DNA of 64,000 nucleotides from Pseudocalidococcus azoricus BACA0444 (GTDB lineage: Bacteria; Cyanobacteriota; Cyanobacteriia; Thermosynechococcales; Thermosynechococcaceae). The stretch's first letter is position 1. Each line of letters starts with the position of its first letter. The translations under genes were made by a program, and so were the position numbers. The stretch covers positions 310,001-374,000 of the forward strand of contig NZ_JAVMIP010000001.1 of assembly GCF_031729055.1 (NCBI RefSeq), written 5' to 3'. Positions 37,820-46,487 of the stretch are shown piece after piece. The notes beneath the pieces are model-generated. The model was not told the DNA's origin and made no database searches. It saw only the letters and a program-made list of their open reading frames with translations.

Positions 37820-38680
37820 ATGGCCTTAGAACAACTGACCTCCGTGCCAGGAAATATTTTGGTTGTGGATGATACCCAAGAAAATCTCGAAGTCTTGAGT
37901 GCTTTGCTGGAATTGGAGGGGTATGAGGTGCGGATGGCCATTAATGGGGAGATGGCCTTGATGGGGGTTGAGGCGGAACCGCCAGATTTAATTTTGTTGG
38001 ACATTATGATGCCGGATTTGGATGGCTATGAGGTTTGTCAACGGCTGAAGAGTCATCCCAAAACTAAAGCTCTGCCGATCATTTTTATCAGTGCTTTGGA
38101 TGATGTTTTTGATAAGGTGAAAGCGTTCCAGGCCGGTGCGGTTGATTATATCTCTAAGCCCTTTCAGGCCGAGGAGGTTTTAGCACGAGTTAAAAATCAA
38201 CTGACCATTGCCAACTTGGAAAAGAGTCTCCGCCAGAAAAACGCCCTCCTGAACAAGCAAAATGAGCAACTCCATCAAATTGTTGAAGAACGGCGAGAGT
38301 TGGTTACTTCGTTGCAGGAGATGGAAGAAAAGTCGCGCCAGATGTTTGACCAGGCCATTATCGGCATTTATCAACGATCTCCAGAGGGCCGCTATTTTAA
38401 GCTCAATGATGCCCTGGCCCAAATTTATGGTTATGTCTCGGCCCAAGACTGGTTAGATGATCCCGATGTCCATCAAAAACTGCCCTATGTGGATGATCAA
38501 CAATGGCCGCGATTTTTGCAAATGGTTGATAAGCAGGGGTTTGTCAAAAATTTAGTCGGTCAGGTCTATCGAGCCGATGGGACGCAAACCCGCATTTGTG
38601 AAAGTGCTCGCCCAGTGATTAGCCCCGAGGGACAACTGCTTTACTATGAAGGGTTTGTCTTTGAAATTCCGGTCAAGTAA
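37820..38680 (+). CDS. Response regulator with receiver and PAS domains
   Basis: The 286-residue protein has an N-terminal receiver domain, residues about 10-135 (NILVVDDTQENLEVLSALLE), with the phosphate-accepting Asp61 in LLDIMMPDLDGYE and the conserved lysine in YISKPFQ. A coiled-coil helix (residues about 135-175) leads to a PAS domain (SPEGRYFKLNDALAQIYGY to YEGFVFEIP). There is no DNA-binding, GGDEF or kinase output domain, so it may act by interaction, for example with a partner kinase. The start of glcE lies 19 bases downstream. Confidence 0.88.
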   Translation: MALEQLTSVPGNILVVDDTQENLEVLSALLELEGYEVRMAINGEMALMGVEAEPPDLILLDIMMPDLDGYEVCQRLKSHPKTKALPIIFISALDDVFDKVKAFQAGAVDYISKPFQAEEVLARVKNQLTIANLEKSLRQKNALLNKQNEQLHQIVEERRELVTSLQEMEEKSRQMFDQAIIGIYQRSPEGRYFKLNDALAQIYGYVSAQDWLDDPDVHQKLPYVDDQQWPRFLQMVDKQGFVKNLVGQVYRADGTQTRICESARPVISPEGQLLYYEGFVFEIPVK

Positions 38681-38699
38681 TTTGAGATTTAGCCAAGTC

Positions 38700-40010
38700 A
38701 TGACTGTGATTTCTGCCCAAGCAATGATTGAGACCCTCAGCACTATTGTTGGCCATGACAGCCTCCAGGCCTGGGCAGATCATCCCGATCATCTCACCTG
38801 GCAAAAGGCTTTAGATCCCCAATCCCAACCTGTAGCGGTGGTCTATCCGGCATCAGTGGCCCAAGTGCAGGAAATAATTAAGGTTGCAGCCAAGCAGGGA
38901 TGGCGAATTTTACCCTTGGGTAGTGGCAGTAAGCTGGCCTGGGGGGGGTTAGGGGTTGCGGATATTTTCTTAAGTACGGCCCGCTTGAGTCAACTCATTG
39001 ATCATGCCGCGGCGGATATGACTGTCACTGCCCAGGCCGGCATCACCTTCCAGTCCCTCCAACAGCACCTTAAACCTGAACAGCAATTTATTCCCCTGAA
39101 TCCGATCCAGCCTAACCAGGCCACCCTAGGGGGAATTGCCTCCACGCGAGATACAGGTTCCCTGCGGCATCGGTATGGGACGATTCGAGATCTGTGCTTG
39201 GGGGTGCAGTTTGTCCGGGCTGATGGCACGTTGGTCAAGTCCGGGGGGCGAGTGGTGAAAAATGTTGCTGGCTATGACCTCCATAAGTTGTTGATCGGGG
39301 CCTGGGGGACATTGGGGATAATCACCGAATTAACGTTGCGGGTCTATCCTCTGCCGGAACACCATCAAACCTGGCTCATGGGTGGCTCCCCTGAGCAATT
39401 GGCCCAACTGCTGCCGGATTTCCTCGGTAATAGCCTCATGCCGACTTGTCTGGATTTGCTCTCTCCCGATTGGCTAACATCAACGCATTTACAGGGTGAC
39501 TTGGGCCTACGGGTGCAATTTCAAGGCTTTAGGCCGGCAGTACAAGTGCAAGGGGAACGCCTCAAGCAGTTAGCTCAACAGGCCGGGGTACAGATTACGG
39601 AAATTCCCGATCCATTGGCGGGCCTGGGGGCTGGGAGTTTGGGGGGCGGGGGCTTGCGGGCTAAGTTTGGCCTGTTACCCAATCAAGGGGTGTTAGGCCT
39701 GCAAATAATCTTGGCTGAGATCACCAAACTGGGCCTGGGTCGTTCCCTGGTCTTCCATTGGGGGGCCGGGATTGGGGAAATGCACCTGCTGGGGAATGAA
39801 TCCGCCTTAGCCAAAATTGTCACCATTATTCGTCCTCTCTGCCAGGTCCGCGGGGGATTTTTCACCGTCCTAGATGCGCCCTTGTCCCTCAAGCAAAGCC
39901 TGGATCTATGGGGCTACGCCGGGAATGCAATGGCACTGATGGGAACAATTAAGCAACAATTTGATCCCAAGGGCCTATTCAGTCCGCAACGTTTTGTCGG
40001 AGGGATTTAA
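38700..40010 (+). CDS. glcE: Glycolate dehydrogenase FAD-binding subunit GlcE
   Basis: GlcE works with GlcD and GlcF to oxidise the photorespiratory product glycolate to glyoxylate. The product from the ATG at 38700 is 436 residues. It shows the FAD-binding type-4 blocks: VVYPASVAQVQEIIKVAAKQGWRILPLGSGSK, then NPIQPNQATLGGIAS with the RHRYGTIRDLCLGVQFVRADG segment, and the GGRVVKNVAGYDLHKLLIG motif. The frame opens 18 codons earlier inside the preceding gene. It ends in TAATG, overlapping the start of glcF by one base. No glcD is in this window. Confidence 0.9.
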   Translation: MTVISAQAMIETLSTIVGHDSLQAWADHPDHLTWQKALDPQSQPVAVVYPASVAQVQEIIKVAAKQGWRILPLGSGSKLAWGGLGVADIFLSTARLSQLIDHAAADMTVTAQAGITFQSLQQHLKPEQQFIPLNPIQPNQATLGGIASTRDTGSLRHRYGTIRDLCLGVQFVRADGTLVKSGGRVVKNVAGYDLHKLLIGAWGTLGIITELTLRVYPLPEHHQTWLMGGSPEQLAQLLPDFLGNSLMPTCLDLLSPDWLTSTHLQGDLGLRVQFQGFRPAVQVQGERLKQLAQQAGVQITEIPDPLAGLGAGSLGGGGLRAKFGLLPNQGVLGLQIILAEITKLGLGRSLVFHWGAGIGEMHLLGNESALAKIVTIIRPLCQVRGGFFTVLDAPLSLKQSLDLWGYAGNAMALMGTIKQQFDPKGLFSPQRFVGGI

Positions 40011-41371
40011 TGTCAGAGTCGCCAGCCTCATTACCCGGATCCGCGACCGCCTATCCCCCTTTCCTTGGCTTTGATAACCAATCCCCCCCGGATCCGCAAC
40101 TGATTGATACCTGTGTCCACTGTGGGTTTTGTTTAGCCACCTGCCCTAGTTATCGGGTGATTGGCAAAGAAACGGACTCTCCTCGGGGGCGGATCTACTT
40201 GATGGATGGAGTTAACACCGCCCAAATTCCCCTCTCACCGGCAACTGTCCAACATTTTGACTCCTGTTTAGGTTGTTTAGCCTGTGTCACCACCTGCCCC
40301 TCGGGGGTGGCCTATGACCAGTTAATTGCTGCCACACGCCCCCAGGTTGAACGGAATCACAAACGGCCTTTAGGGGAGCAACTCCTACGGACACTGATCT
40401 TCACTACATTTCCCTATCCCCAGCGTTTACGGGCCCTGTTGGCTCCCCTCTGGCTCTATCAAAAAACTGGGCTACAAACCCTCTGGCGGCGGTCTCCGTT
40501 GGCGAAACTGTTGCCTAAATCCCTCGGGGCGATGGAAAAAATGTTGCCCCCGATTCCGGCCCAGGCCTGGCAGGATCAATTTCCAACCGTGATTCCAGCC
40601 CAAGGGGAAAAGCGATTTCGGGTTGGGTTCATTCTCGGCTGTGTCCAACGGATTTTCTTACCAGAAGTTAACGCGGCCACTGTCCGGGTTTTGACGGCTA
40701 ATGGCTGTGAAGTCGTGATTCCCCCTAGCCAAGGCTGTTGCGCTGCTCTATCCCACCACCAAGGCCAAGAAGCTCAGGCCCAAGCTCTTGCCCGTCAGAT
40801 GATTGATACCTTTGCCCTGTGGGATTTAGATGCCGTGATTATTAACGCCTCTGGTTGCGGCCATACCCTTAAGGAATACGGACAATTACTAGCAGAGGAT
40901 CCAGACTACGCCACACCCGCAAAGGCCTTTGCCAGCAAAGTTAAAGATGTTCAGGAATTTCTCGCCAATGTGGGTTTAACCGCTCCCCTCCATCCCCTGC
41001 AAGAAGAGTCCCTGACATTGGTTTATCAAGATGCCTGTCACATGATCCATGGGCAAAAAATTAGCCTGCAACCTCGCCAACTTTTACGGAAAATTCCCGG
41101 TGTGATCTTGCGAGAACCCATTGATGCCGCTTTGTGCTGTGGCAGTGCCGGGGTTTATAACATTTTCCAGCCGGACGTGGCCGCGGAACTGGGCCGACAA
41201 AAAGTCAAAAACCTGGCCCAAACCAAAGCAGAGGTAATTGTCTCAGCTAATGTCGGTTGTACGCTGCAAATTCGTCAATATCTCCCAGAGCAGGGCCACA
41301 CAACCCCGGTTTATCATCCGATGCAGCTTTTAGATTGGTCAATTCGCCAAGAACACATTCCCGAGAATTAA
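40010..41371 (+). CDS. glcF: Glycolate dehydrogenase iron-sulfur subunit GlcF
   Basis: GlcF carries electrons from GlcD/GlcE to the membrane quinone pool. The 453-residue protein has two 4Fe-4S motifs, CVHCGFCLATCPSY and CLGCLACVTTCPSG, in the first 110 residues. The two CCG-type repeats follow (GCCAALSHHQG and ALCCGSAGVYN), which bind non-haem iron-sulfur or a haem-like cofactor in this family. It overlaps glcE by one base (TAATG), so the pair is translationally coupled. The next gene is convergent. Confidence 0.92.
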   Translation: MSESPASLPGSATAYPPFLGFDNQSPPDPQLIDTCVHCGFCLATCPSYRVIGKETDSPRGRIYLMDGVNTAQIPLSPATVQHFDSCLGCLACVTTCPSGVAYDQLIAATRPQVERNHKRPLGEQLLRTLIFTTFPYPQRLRALLAPLWLYQKTGLQTLWRRSPLAKLLPKSLGAMEKMLPPIPAQAWQDQFPTVIPAQGEKRFRVGFILGCVQRIFLPEVNAATVRVLTANGCEVVIPPSQGCCAALSHHQGQEAQAQALARQMIDTFALWDLDAVIINASGCGHTLKEYGQLLAEDPDYATPAKAFASKVKDVQEFLANVGLTAPLHPLQEESLTLVYQDACHMIHGQKISLQPRQLLRKIPGVILREPIDAALCCGSAGVYNIFQPDVAAELGRQKVKNLAQTKAEVIVSANVGCTLQIRQYLPEQGHTTPVYHPMQLLDWSIRQEHIPEN

Positions 41372-42067
41372 TTAAGGTTCAATCCCAGCCTTGCGGAGAA
41401 GTTCCAGTAACCGGAGATTTTCTGCCTCGGCCTGGTCTGCCCGTTGTTTTTCCAGTTCCGCCCGTTCTCGCTCCACAATCACAGACATTTGCGCCGCCTC
41501 AGCTTGTTTGGCCAATTCAACCGTGGATAAAAATGGTTTGCCATCTGGGTAATAGACTTTCAGGGTTTCCGGTGTCCAGTCAAAGCGAATCCCTAAACGC
41601 GGGCTAGTCCAGGCCTCGATGTTGTCAATCAATTCCAGCTTGTCTGCAATTCGCTCCAGGCCTGTGAGTTCATGACGATCCGGATCATAGATGTAATATT
41701 CTTCCACACCATACCGCTCATAAAAGTGGAGTTTTTTCGTCATTTCCCTCAATGTGTTCCCAGGCGACAGAATCTCAAACACCACTTGGGGGGCAACATT
41801 ATCCTCCTGCCACTGCCGATAGGAGCCGCGATCTCCCTTAGGACGACCCAACGCCACCAATACATCCGGGGCAATCCGAATCTCTGGCTGGCCTTCCACG
41901 GGATACCAGAGCAAGTCACCGCCGACAAAGACATGGGGATCATTGGCAAACAAACATTCCAGATTTTCCTTCAGCAGGACAATCCAATTAAATTGCTTCG
42001 TATTGTCGGCCATCGGTTGCCCATCGCTATCGGGGTAGATAATGTCCGGTGTGGTTGCTAGGGTCAT
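41372..42067 (-). CDS. Uma2 family putative endonuclease, copy 1 of a tandem pair
   Basis: A 231-residue Uma2 protein. Its core has the blocks APDVLVALG, PQVVFEILSPGNTLREMTKKLHFYERYGVEEYYIYDP and LGIRFDWTPETLKVYYPDG, giving the predicted PD-(D/E)XK acidic residues. The C-terminus is a short coiled coil (VERERAELEKQRADQAEAENLRL). It is followed upstream on the same strand by an almost identical gene (42115-42894). The two differ only in this tail, where copy 1 is 28 residues shorter. Confidence 0.85.
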   Translation of the reverse strand: MTLATTPDIIYPDSDGQPMADNTKQFNWIVLLKENLECLFANDPHVFVGGDLLWYPVEGQPEIRIAPDVLVALGRPKGDRGSYRQWQEDNVAPQVVFEILSPGNTLREMTKKLHFYERYGVEEYYIYDPDRHELTGLERIADKLELIDNIEAWTSPRLGIRFDWTPETLKVYYPDGKPFLSTVELAKQAEAAQMSVIVERERAELEKQRADQAEAENLRLLELLRKAGIEP

Positions 42068-42097
42068 CGTTATTGCCCAATGCGCGTTAGTTTGATT
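41456..42097 (-). repeat. Direct repeat, first copy (about 642 bases)
   Basis: This segment is, as far as I can compare by eye, base-for-base identical to 42283-42924, at a fixed offset of 827 bases. It spans all of the Uma2 catalytic core of copy 1 and about 30 bases upstream of its start codon. Beyond both ends, identity ends abruptly: TTTGATTTTA versus TTTGATTCTA on one side, CCAGTTCCG versus CCAATTCCG on the other. Confidence 0.88.
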
Positions 42098-42114
42098 TTA
42101 GGTAATCCCAAACC

Positions 42115-42894
42115 TTATGGTTCCAGGCCAGCTTGCCGCAGTCGTTCTAAGAGTTGTTGTTTTTCCGCCTCGGCCTGGTCTGCCCGTTGTTTTTCCTGCT
42201 CAGCGCGCTCTTGTTCTAGCTTTGTTCGGTTTCGTTCAAGTTCAATTTGGTGCTCAGCTTGGTTAGCCCGTTGTTTTTCCAATTCCGCCCGTTCTCGCTC
42301 CACAATCACAGACATTTGCGCCGCCTCAGCTTGTTTGGCCAATTCAACCGTGGATAAAAATGGTTTGCCATCTGGGTAATAGACTTTCAGGGTTTCCGGT
42401 GTCCAGTCAAAGCGAATCCCTAAACGCGGGCTAGTCCAGGCCTCGATGTTGTCAATCAATTCCAGCTTGTCTGCAATTCGCTCCAGGCCTGTGAGTTCAT
42501 GACGATCCGGATCATAGATGTAATATTCTTCCACACCATACCGCTCATAAAAGTGGAGTTTTTTCGTCATTTCCCTCAATGTGTTCCCAGGCGACAGAAT
42601 CTCAAACACCACTTGGGGGGCAACATTATCCTCCTGCCACTGCCGATAGGAGCCGCGATCTCCCTTAGGACGACCCAACGCCACCAATACATCCGGGGCA
42701 ATCCGAATCTCTGGCTGGCCTTCCACGGGATACCAGAGCAAGTCACCGCCGACAAAGACATGGGGATCATTGGCAAACAAACATTCCAGATTTTCCTTCA
42801 GCAGGACAATCCAATTAAATTGCTTCGTATTGTCGGCCATCGGTTGCCCATCGCTATCGGGGTAGATAATGTCCGGTGTGGTTGCTAGGGTCAT
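42115..42894 (-). CDS. Uma2 family putative endonuclease, copy 2 of a tandem pair
   Basis: A 259-residue Uma2 protein with the same 203 or so N-terminal residues as copy 1. Its coiled-coil tail is longer, with imperfect repeats (RAELEKQRANQAEHQIELERNRTKLEQERAEQEKQRAD, in part). The longer tail may be the ancestral one, with copy 1 having lost a unit by recombination in the repetitive tail, or the tail may have expanded here. The start codon is 47 bases upstream of copy 1's stop region on the same strand, so they could be transcribed together. Confidence 0.85.
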   Translation of the reverse strand: MTLATTPDIIYPDSDGQPMADNTKQFNWIVLLKENLECLFANDPHVFVGGDLLWYPVEGQPEIRIAPDVLVALGRPKGDRGSYRQWQEDNVAPQVVFEILSPGNTLREMTKKLHFYERYGVEEYYIYDPDRHELTGLERIADKLELIDNIEAWTSPRLGIRFDWTPETLKVYYPDGKPFLSTVELAKQAEAAQMSVIVERERAELEKQRANQAEHQIELERNRTKLEQERAEQEKQRADQAEAEKQQLLERLRQAGLEP

Positions 42895-42924
42895 CGTTAT
42901 TGCCCAATGCGCGTTAGTTTGATT
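42283..42924 (-). repeat. Direct repeat, second copy (about 642 bases)
   Basis: Second copy of the repeat described at 41456-42097; it covers the core of Uma2 copy 2 and its leader. The near-perfect identity, including wobble positions and the untranslated leader, shows a recent duplication or gene conversion. Confidence 0.88.
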
Positions 42925-43089
42925 CTAACCAAGCCAGGTTCTCCCCAAGGGGCCTGGGACAGTTACCCAACCTTAACAGGGGTCTGTGCTGGCCTGTGCA
43001 TAATCCGGGTGGGCGGGACGGAATAGCAATATGTCAGTTGGATATATCCATTTGCCCTGAACTACCCCTTCAGTTTGTTGAGCGAGATT

Positions 43090-43830
43090 ATGGTCAGAAC
43101 GGCAGTTTTACCCCCTTTAATGGAATATACTCATCCCTTAGTGCAGCCCCTCCTCAAGCTGAGTGACCAGGCCCTTGTGGAATCTTTTCAACAGCAGTTA
43201 CAACAGGGTCGCTATTTTGTGGCGATTTTTGCCCGCTATGCCCCTTTGGTTTACAGTGTCCTTTCCCACCACGCCCGCAGCCAAGTCCAAATTGATTTTT
43301 TGTACGCCAAAACCTGGCAAACCATTTTTGTCAGTTTACACGCCCTTAAGTTTACGGAAGCGGGGGTTTTGATGGGTGAGGAAGATCAAGTGCCTACCCC
43401 CACATTTCGGGCTTGGGTCTTAAATCAAGTTGCGGCCTCTGTCCATAGTCCGGTGCCCGCCATTGAAACCATTTCCTATACACTCCAAGTTGCCTCGCCC
43501 CCATTTTGGTGTTATCTGGAAGCGGCTCTGGCCTACCTACCTGCCCTCACGCGCTTAATCCTAGTCACCACTCAGACTTTCCATTGGAATACGGAACGAT
43601 TGATTGCTTTTCTGGAGGCGGAAGGGCAACCCATCACCCTCGGGGAAATTTCCCAGCATCTCCAAAATGGCTACCAACTCTTACGGGATTGCCTGCCCAG
43701 TGATCTGCAAACTATTTACTTAAGCCAGATTGCCCCCGCCAAAACCACAGTCAGCCAAGACTTCCATGCGGATTTAGACCGTTTGGCCAACAACCTCTTT
43801 GCTGAGGAAAACTTACCGATTCCAGCTTAG
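43090..43830 (+). CDS. Sigma-70-like (region 2 related) conserved protein
   Basis: The 246-residue product resembles a cyanobacterial family annotated as sigma-70-family-like. The N-terminal block (LVESFQQQLQQGRYFVAIFARYAPLVYSVLSHHAR) has the shape of sigma region 2, and the C-terminal block (LPALTRLILVTTQTFHWNTERLIAFLEAEGQPITLGEISQHLQNGYQLLRDCLP) is where an HTH would be expected. The conserved region 2.4 residues and a clear HTH are weak, so promoter-recognition function is doubtful. A TTG at 43075 could also be the start. Its neighbours give no clue. Confidence 0.6.
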   Translation: MVRTAVLPPLMEYTHPLVQPLLKLSDQALVESFQQQLQQGRYFVAIFARYAPLVYSVLSHHARSQVQIDFLYAKTWQTIFVSLHALKFTEAGVLMGEEDQVPTPTFRAWVLNQVAASVHSPVPAIETISYTLQVASPPFWCYLEAALAYLPALTRLILVTTQTFHWNTERLIAFLEAEGQPITLGEISQHLQNGYQLLRDCLPSDLQTIYLSQIAPAKTTVSQDFHADLDRLANNLFAEENLPIPA

Positions 43831-44648
43831 GATTTGCGCTCCTCCCCCTTGATGGACTTCAGAAAAGCCAGCATTGCGCCTGTAACCAATTGGGGCGACT
43901 CAATGATAGAACCATCGCCGGTTTCAGGTAGGATTGCCAACTGGGCCTGGGGGATCCCTTGGGCTAACTGGTGGGCAAATTTAATTGGGGTGATCAAATC
44001 CTGATCTCCGTGGAGAATTAGGGCCGGGCAGTGAATTGAGGCTAGGCGGCTAACAGTGTTGCTCTGGATGATGGCCTGGCTTTGATGAACTAAGGCCTGA
44101 GGTGAGGGTAAGTCGGGAATTGAGTCGAGGGTCTCTAGGAGTTGCCCAAGGGCCTGGGGAGTTGCAAAGAAACGATCACTAAATAGCCAATGCACCAAAG
44201 ACTTGAGGTAAAACCGCATCTCAAGCCGGGTTGCTAAATCACCCAATAATTGCATCAGGGCCTGGAATTTCGGATCCGGCATCGCCCAAGTTGCCAATAA
44301 AATCAGGCTTTTGACTTTTCCAGGAGCCAGAAACACCAGTTCTTGGGCAATTTGCCCCCCCAAGGAATGACCCGCCACATGAACCGCATTAATGCCTAAA
44401 TACTCTAAAAGCACAGCAATATCCTGGGCGAGATCGGTAACACGGTATTCATGTTCAGAAGTGGAACTCTGTCCAATGCCCCGATTATCCAAGCGTAAGA
44501 TTCGGTAATCTTGAACTAAATCCGGTACCATCAATGCCTAAGTCGCGGTATCACTGGCAAATCCGGGTATTAAAAGAAGCCAGTCTCTGGCCGGATGACC
44601 CGATATGGTGTAGTACAGTTCAGCCTGAACGATTAAGAATTTAGGCAT
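43827..44648 (-). pseudogene. Alpha/beta hydrolase interrupted by one in-frame stop codon
   Basis: The intact frame begins at the ATG at 44648 (MPKFLIVQAELYYTISGHPARDWLLLIPGFASDTAT, in part) and hits a TAG at 44538-44540, codon 37, where most family members have a continuing helix. After it the same frame continues to 43827 with DNRGIGQS, nucleophile motif GHSLGGQ, aspartate in HGDQDLITP and the C-terminal part. Without the first 38 codons, the protein lacks the oxyanion strand (LLIPGF), so the downstream start TTG/ATG at 44534/44531 would probably give a non-functional product. The gene lies 83 bases after minC on the same strand. A sequencing error is the main alternative. Confidence 0.8.
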
Positions 44649-44730
44649 GGGGACAATTGTGAGAGTCTATCTGATTTGGTCCAGAAATAACCCTTAGGTT
44701 TGAGGATTGGCAATGATAACGGTTTTTTCC

Positions 44731-45543
44731 TTAGGCCAGGTGAAGGTGACTAGCGGGGGCAATCTGGATCCCGTTGGGGGTGGCATAGGCAACTTCGGGA
44801 TAGAAATCCTTGGGGGGGGTTGGACTACGGGCAATGAAGTCGCCAATTCGCAGTTGTGTTGCAGCCAGATAGAGTCCCATAATTCGGGCTGATAAGTTGC
44901 CACTAGCTCCAGCATGGACAACCCCGCGAATTCGCCCCCAAACTAAAATATCTCCACCAGCAATAATGGTGCTGCCTGGGTTCAAGTCCCCCACGACAAT
45001 CACCGAACCACCATGGCAAATTTCATGGCCGGATCGGAGGGTTGTTTGTAGATACAGGGGGTTAGGGGTGGGCACTGCCTCTGGGGGGGGAACTTCCGGG
45101 TCGGTGAAGGGGGAATTGGCCAGAGTTTGCTCCACGGCATAACCAAGGGTGGCAGCGGCAATGGCGGTTTGACGACGACTGGTGCTAATTCTTTGTAAGT
45201 TAATTTGAACCGGGTTAAAAGCTTCGGCAAGTTGTTGGAGTTGGCGTTGATCGAGGAGGCGATTCCCTACCCGCACTTCTAGATGGCTGTGGGGAGACCA
45301 AAACGGAGTCCGGGCCTGGAGATGGAGTTGTAATTGTTGCCAAACCCCTTCCCAGTCTCCAGGAATTTCCGGCGGTAGTTGGAGAATGAGTTGCCCCGCT
45401 TGGCTATAGAGATTGATACCAAAATCGGTGATGGCTCCGACTGGTTGGCTGGCTTCTAGATCGGGAAATGCGGTGCTTAATGCAGGTGCTGGGGAGGCAT
45501 TAGGAGTAGGGATATCTTGAGGATTTTGCTCCATTGCCGTCAT
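44731..45543 (-). CDS. minC: Septum site-determining protein MinC
   Basis: MinC inhibits FtsZ polymerisation away from mid-cell when recruited by MinD. The 270-residue product has a variable N-terminus (residues 1-170) and a conserved C-terminal beta-helix: TTLRSGHEICHGGSVIVVGDLNPGSTIIAGGDILVWGRIRGVVHAGA, followed by ARIMGLYLAATQLRIGDFIA. The gene starts within the stop codon of the preceding NTF2-like gene (ATGA overlap), so the two are coupled. The usual minD/minE neighbours are absent; the downstream gene is a broken hydrolase. An internal ATG, three codons later, is an alternative start. Confidence 0.9.
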   Translation of the reverse strand: MTAMEQNPQDIPTPNASPAPALSTAFPDLEASQPVGAITDFGINLYSQAGQLILQLPPEIPGDWEGVWQQLQLHLQARTPFWSPHSHLEVRVGNRLLDQRQLQQLAEAFNPVQINLQRISTSRRQTAIAAATLGYAVEQTLANSPFTDPEVPPPEAVPTPNPLYLQTTLRSGHEICHGGSVIVVGDLNPGSTIIAGGDILVWGRIRGVVHAGASGNLSARIMGLYLAATQLRIGDFIARSPTPPKDFYPEVAYATPNGIQIAPASHLHLA

Positions 45544-46328
45544 GGTTGGCCAATCCGTAGTCGCTGGGTCATAAGGATTTTACCAGTATCCCGAATCAGG
45601 GCGATGGAAATCCATTGACTCCCGGCCTGGTTGGGGGCCCGGCCAATTTTGAATAGTCCACCGGCTGGCAAAAGTTCTAGTTTGAGGGGGGGAGATTTGA
45701 GATAGGTCTCTGGGGTGATGGGTTGAACGATGGCAGTTCCTAGGAGGAGGGATTCACCCAGGGGTTCTTGCACAATGACATCTAAGTTGTAATCTTGGCC
45801 GAGCTTGACAGCGGTGGGGAGATTAAATTGGACTGTGGGTGGAGCCGAGCCAGAGGTCATCTTCGTTTGCTCTGAGGTAATGTCTTGCCAGGTAATTTGC
45901 CCGTTGACGATTTTTTGCCGACTACTCAGGTTGGACTCGAGGGTTAGGGGTTGTTCTTGGAACTGACCTTTGCCGTTAATGGTGGTGGTGAGTTCAATGT
46001 CCCAGCCTGTGGCATGACGTTTCCAACGATTGACGGTGGTGCGATAGGTGAGGGTAGGATACTCTTCCCAAAGGCGTTTAATGACTTTCTCAAGTATTTC
46101 CCGATTCAGACCATCCGTAGAGCTAAAACTGGGGGCATAAAACTCTAAAAGTGCTGCCAAATCCCGTTGATTAGCCGCCGTATCAATTTTCTGGATCAGG
46201 GCTTGCAGTTCTGTGGGGACGGCTGGGCGAGAGACATTTCCCTGGGCCTGGGCTGTTAAGCTACTAATTCCACCGCTACTGGTGGCTAGGGTCAACGCCA
46301 AGAAAGCAGACAAATAGGAACGGGTCAT
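45540..46328 (-). CDS. NTF2-like (nuclear transport factor 2 superfamily) exported protein
   Basis: The 262-residue product starts with a signal peptide (MTRSYLSAFLALTLATSSGGISSLTAQAQG). Residues about 35-140 are an NTF2-like fold (IQKIDTAANQRDLAALLEFYAPSFSSTDGL and the RTTVNRWKRHATGWDIELTTTINGKG block). The rest is strand-rich and of unknown type. Related cyanobacterial proteins carry a DUF4440-like domain. The gene overlaps minC by four bases (ATGA), which suggests a functional or at least translational link to cell division, but this is only an inference. Confidence 0.75.
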   Translation of the reverse strand: MTRSYLSAFLALTLATSSGGISSLTAQAQGNVSRPAVPTELQALIQKIDTAANQRDLAALLEFYAPSFSSTDGLNREILEKVIKRLWEEYPTLTYRTTVNRWKRHATGWDIELTTTINGKGQFQEQPLTLESNLSSRQKIVNGQITWQDITSEQTKMTSGSAPPTVQFNLPTAVKLGQDYNLDVIVQEPLGESLLLGTAIVQPITPETYLKSPPLKLELLPAGGLFKIGRAPNQAGSQWISIALIRDTGKILMTQRLRIGQP

Positions 46329-46487
46329 TCTATGCCTCAGCCTAGAGAAGATTAAAATTCACGGAAACAAGCATTTTACTTATGCTTTATGATACCCCCC
46401 TGCTCCAGGCCTGGTTATATTGAGCCTGTAAAAATCTCCTCGGAGAAGTAAGGGTGGGCGTAATCCAAGCCTGAACCAGGCCAGTGG

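Noticed and set aside
41672..42888. Two identical 129-residue plus-strand reading frames
   Set aside because: They are shadows of the duplicated Uma2 genes on the minus strand; they are informative only in showing that the repeat is perfect.
44694..44921. Gene overlapping the end of minC on the minus strand
   Set aside because: Shadow frame of the minC beta-helix region.
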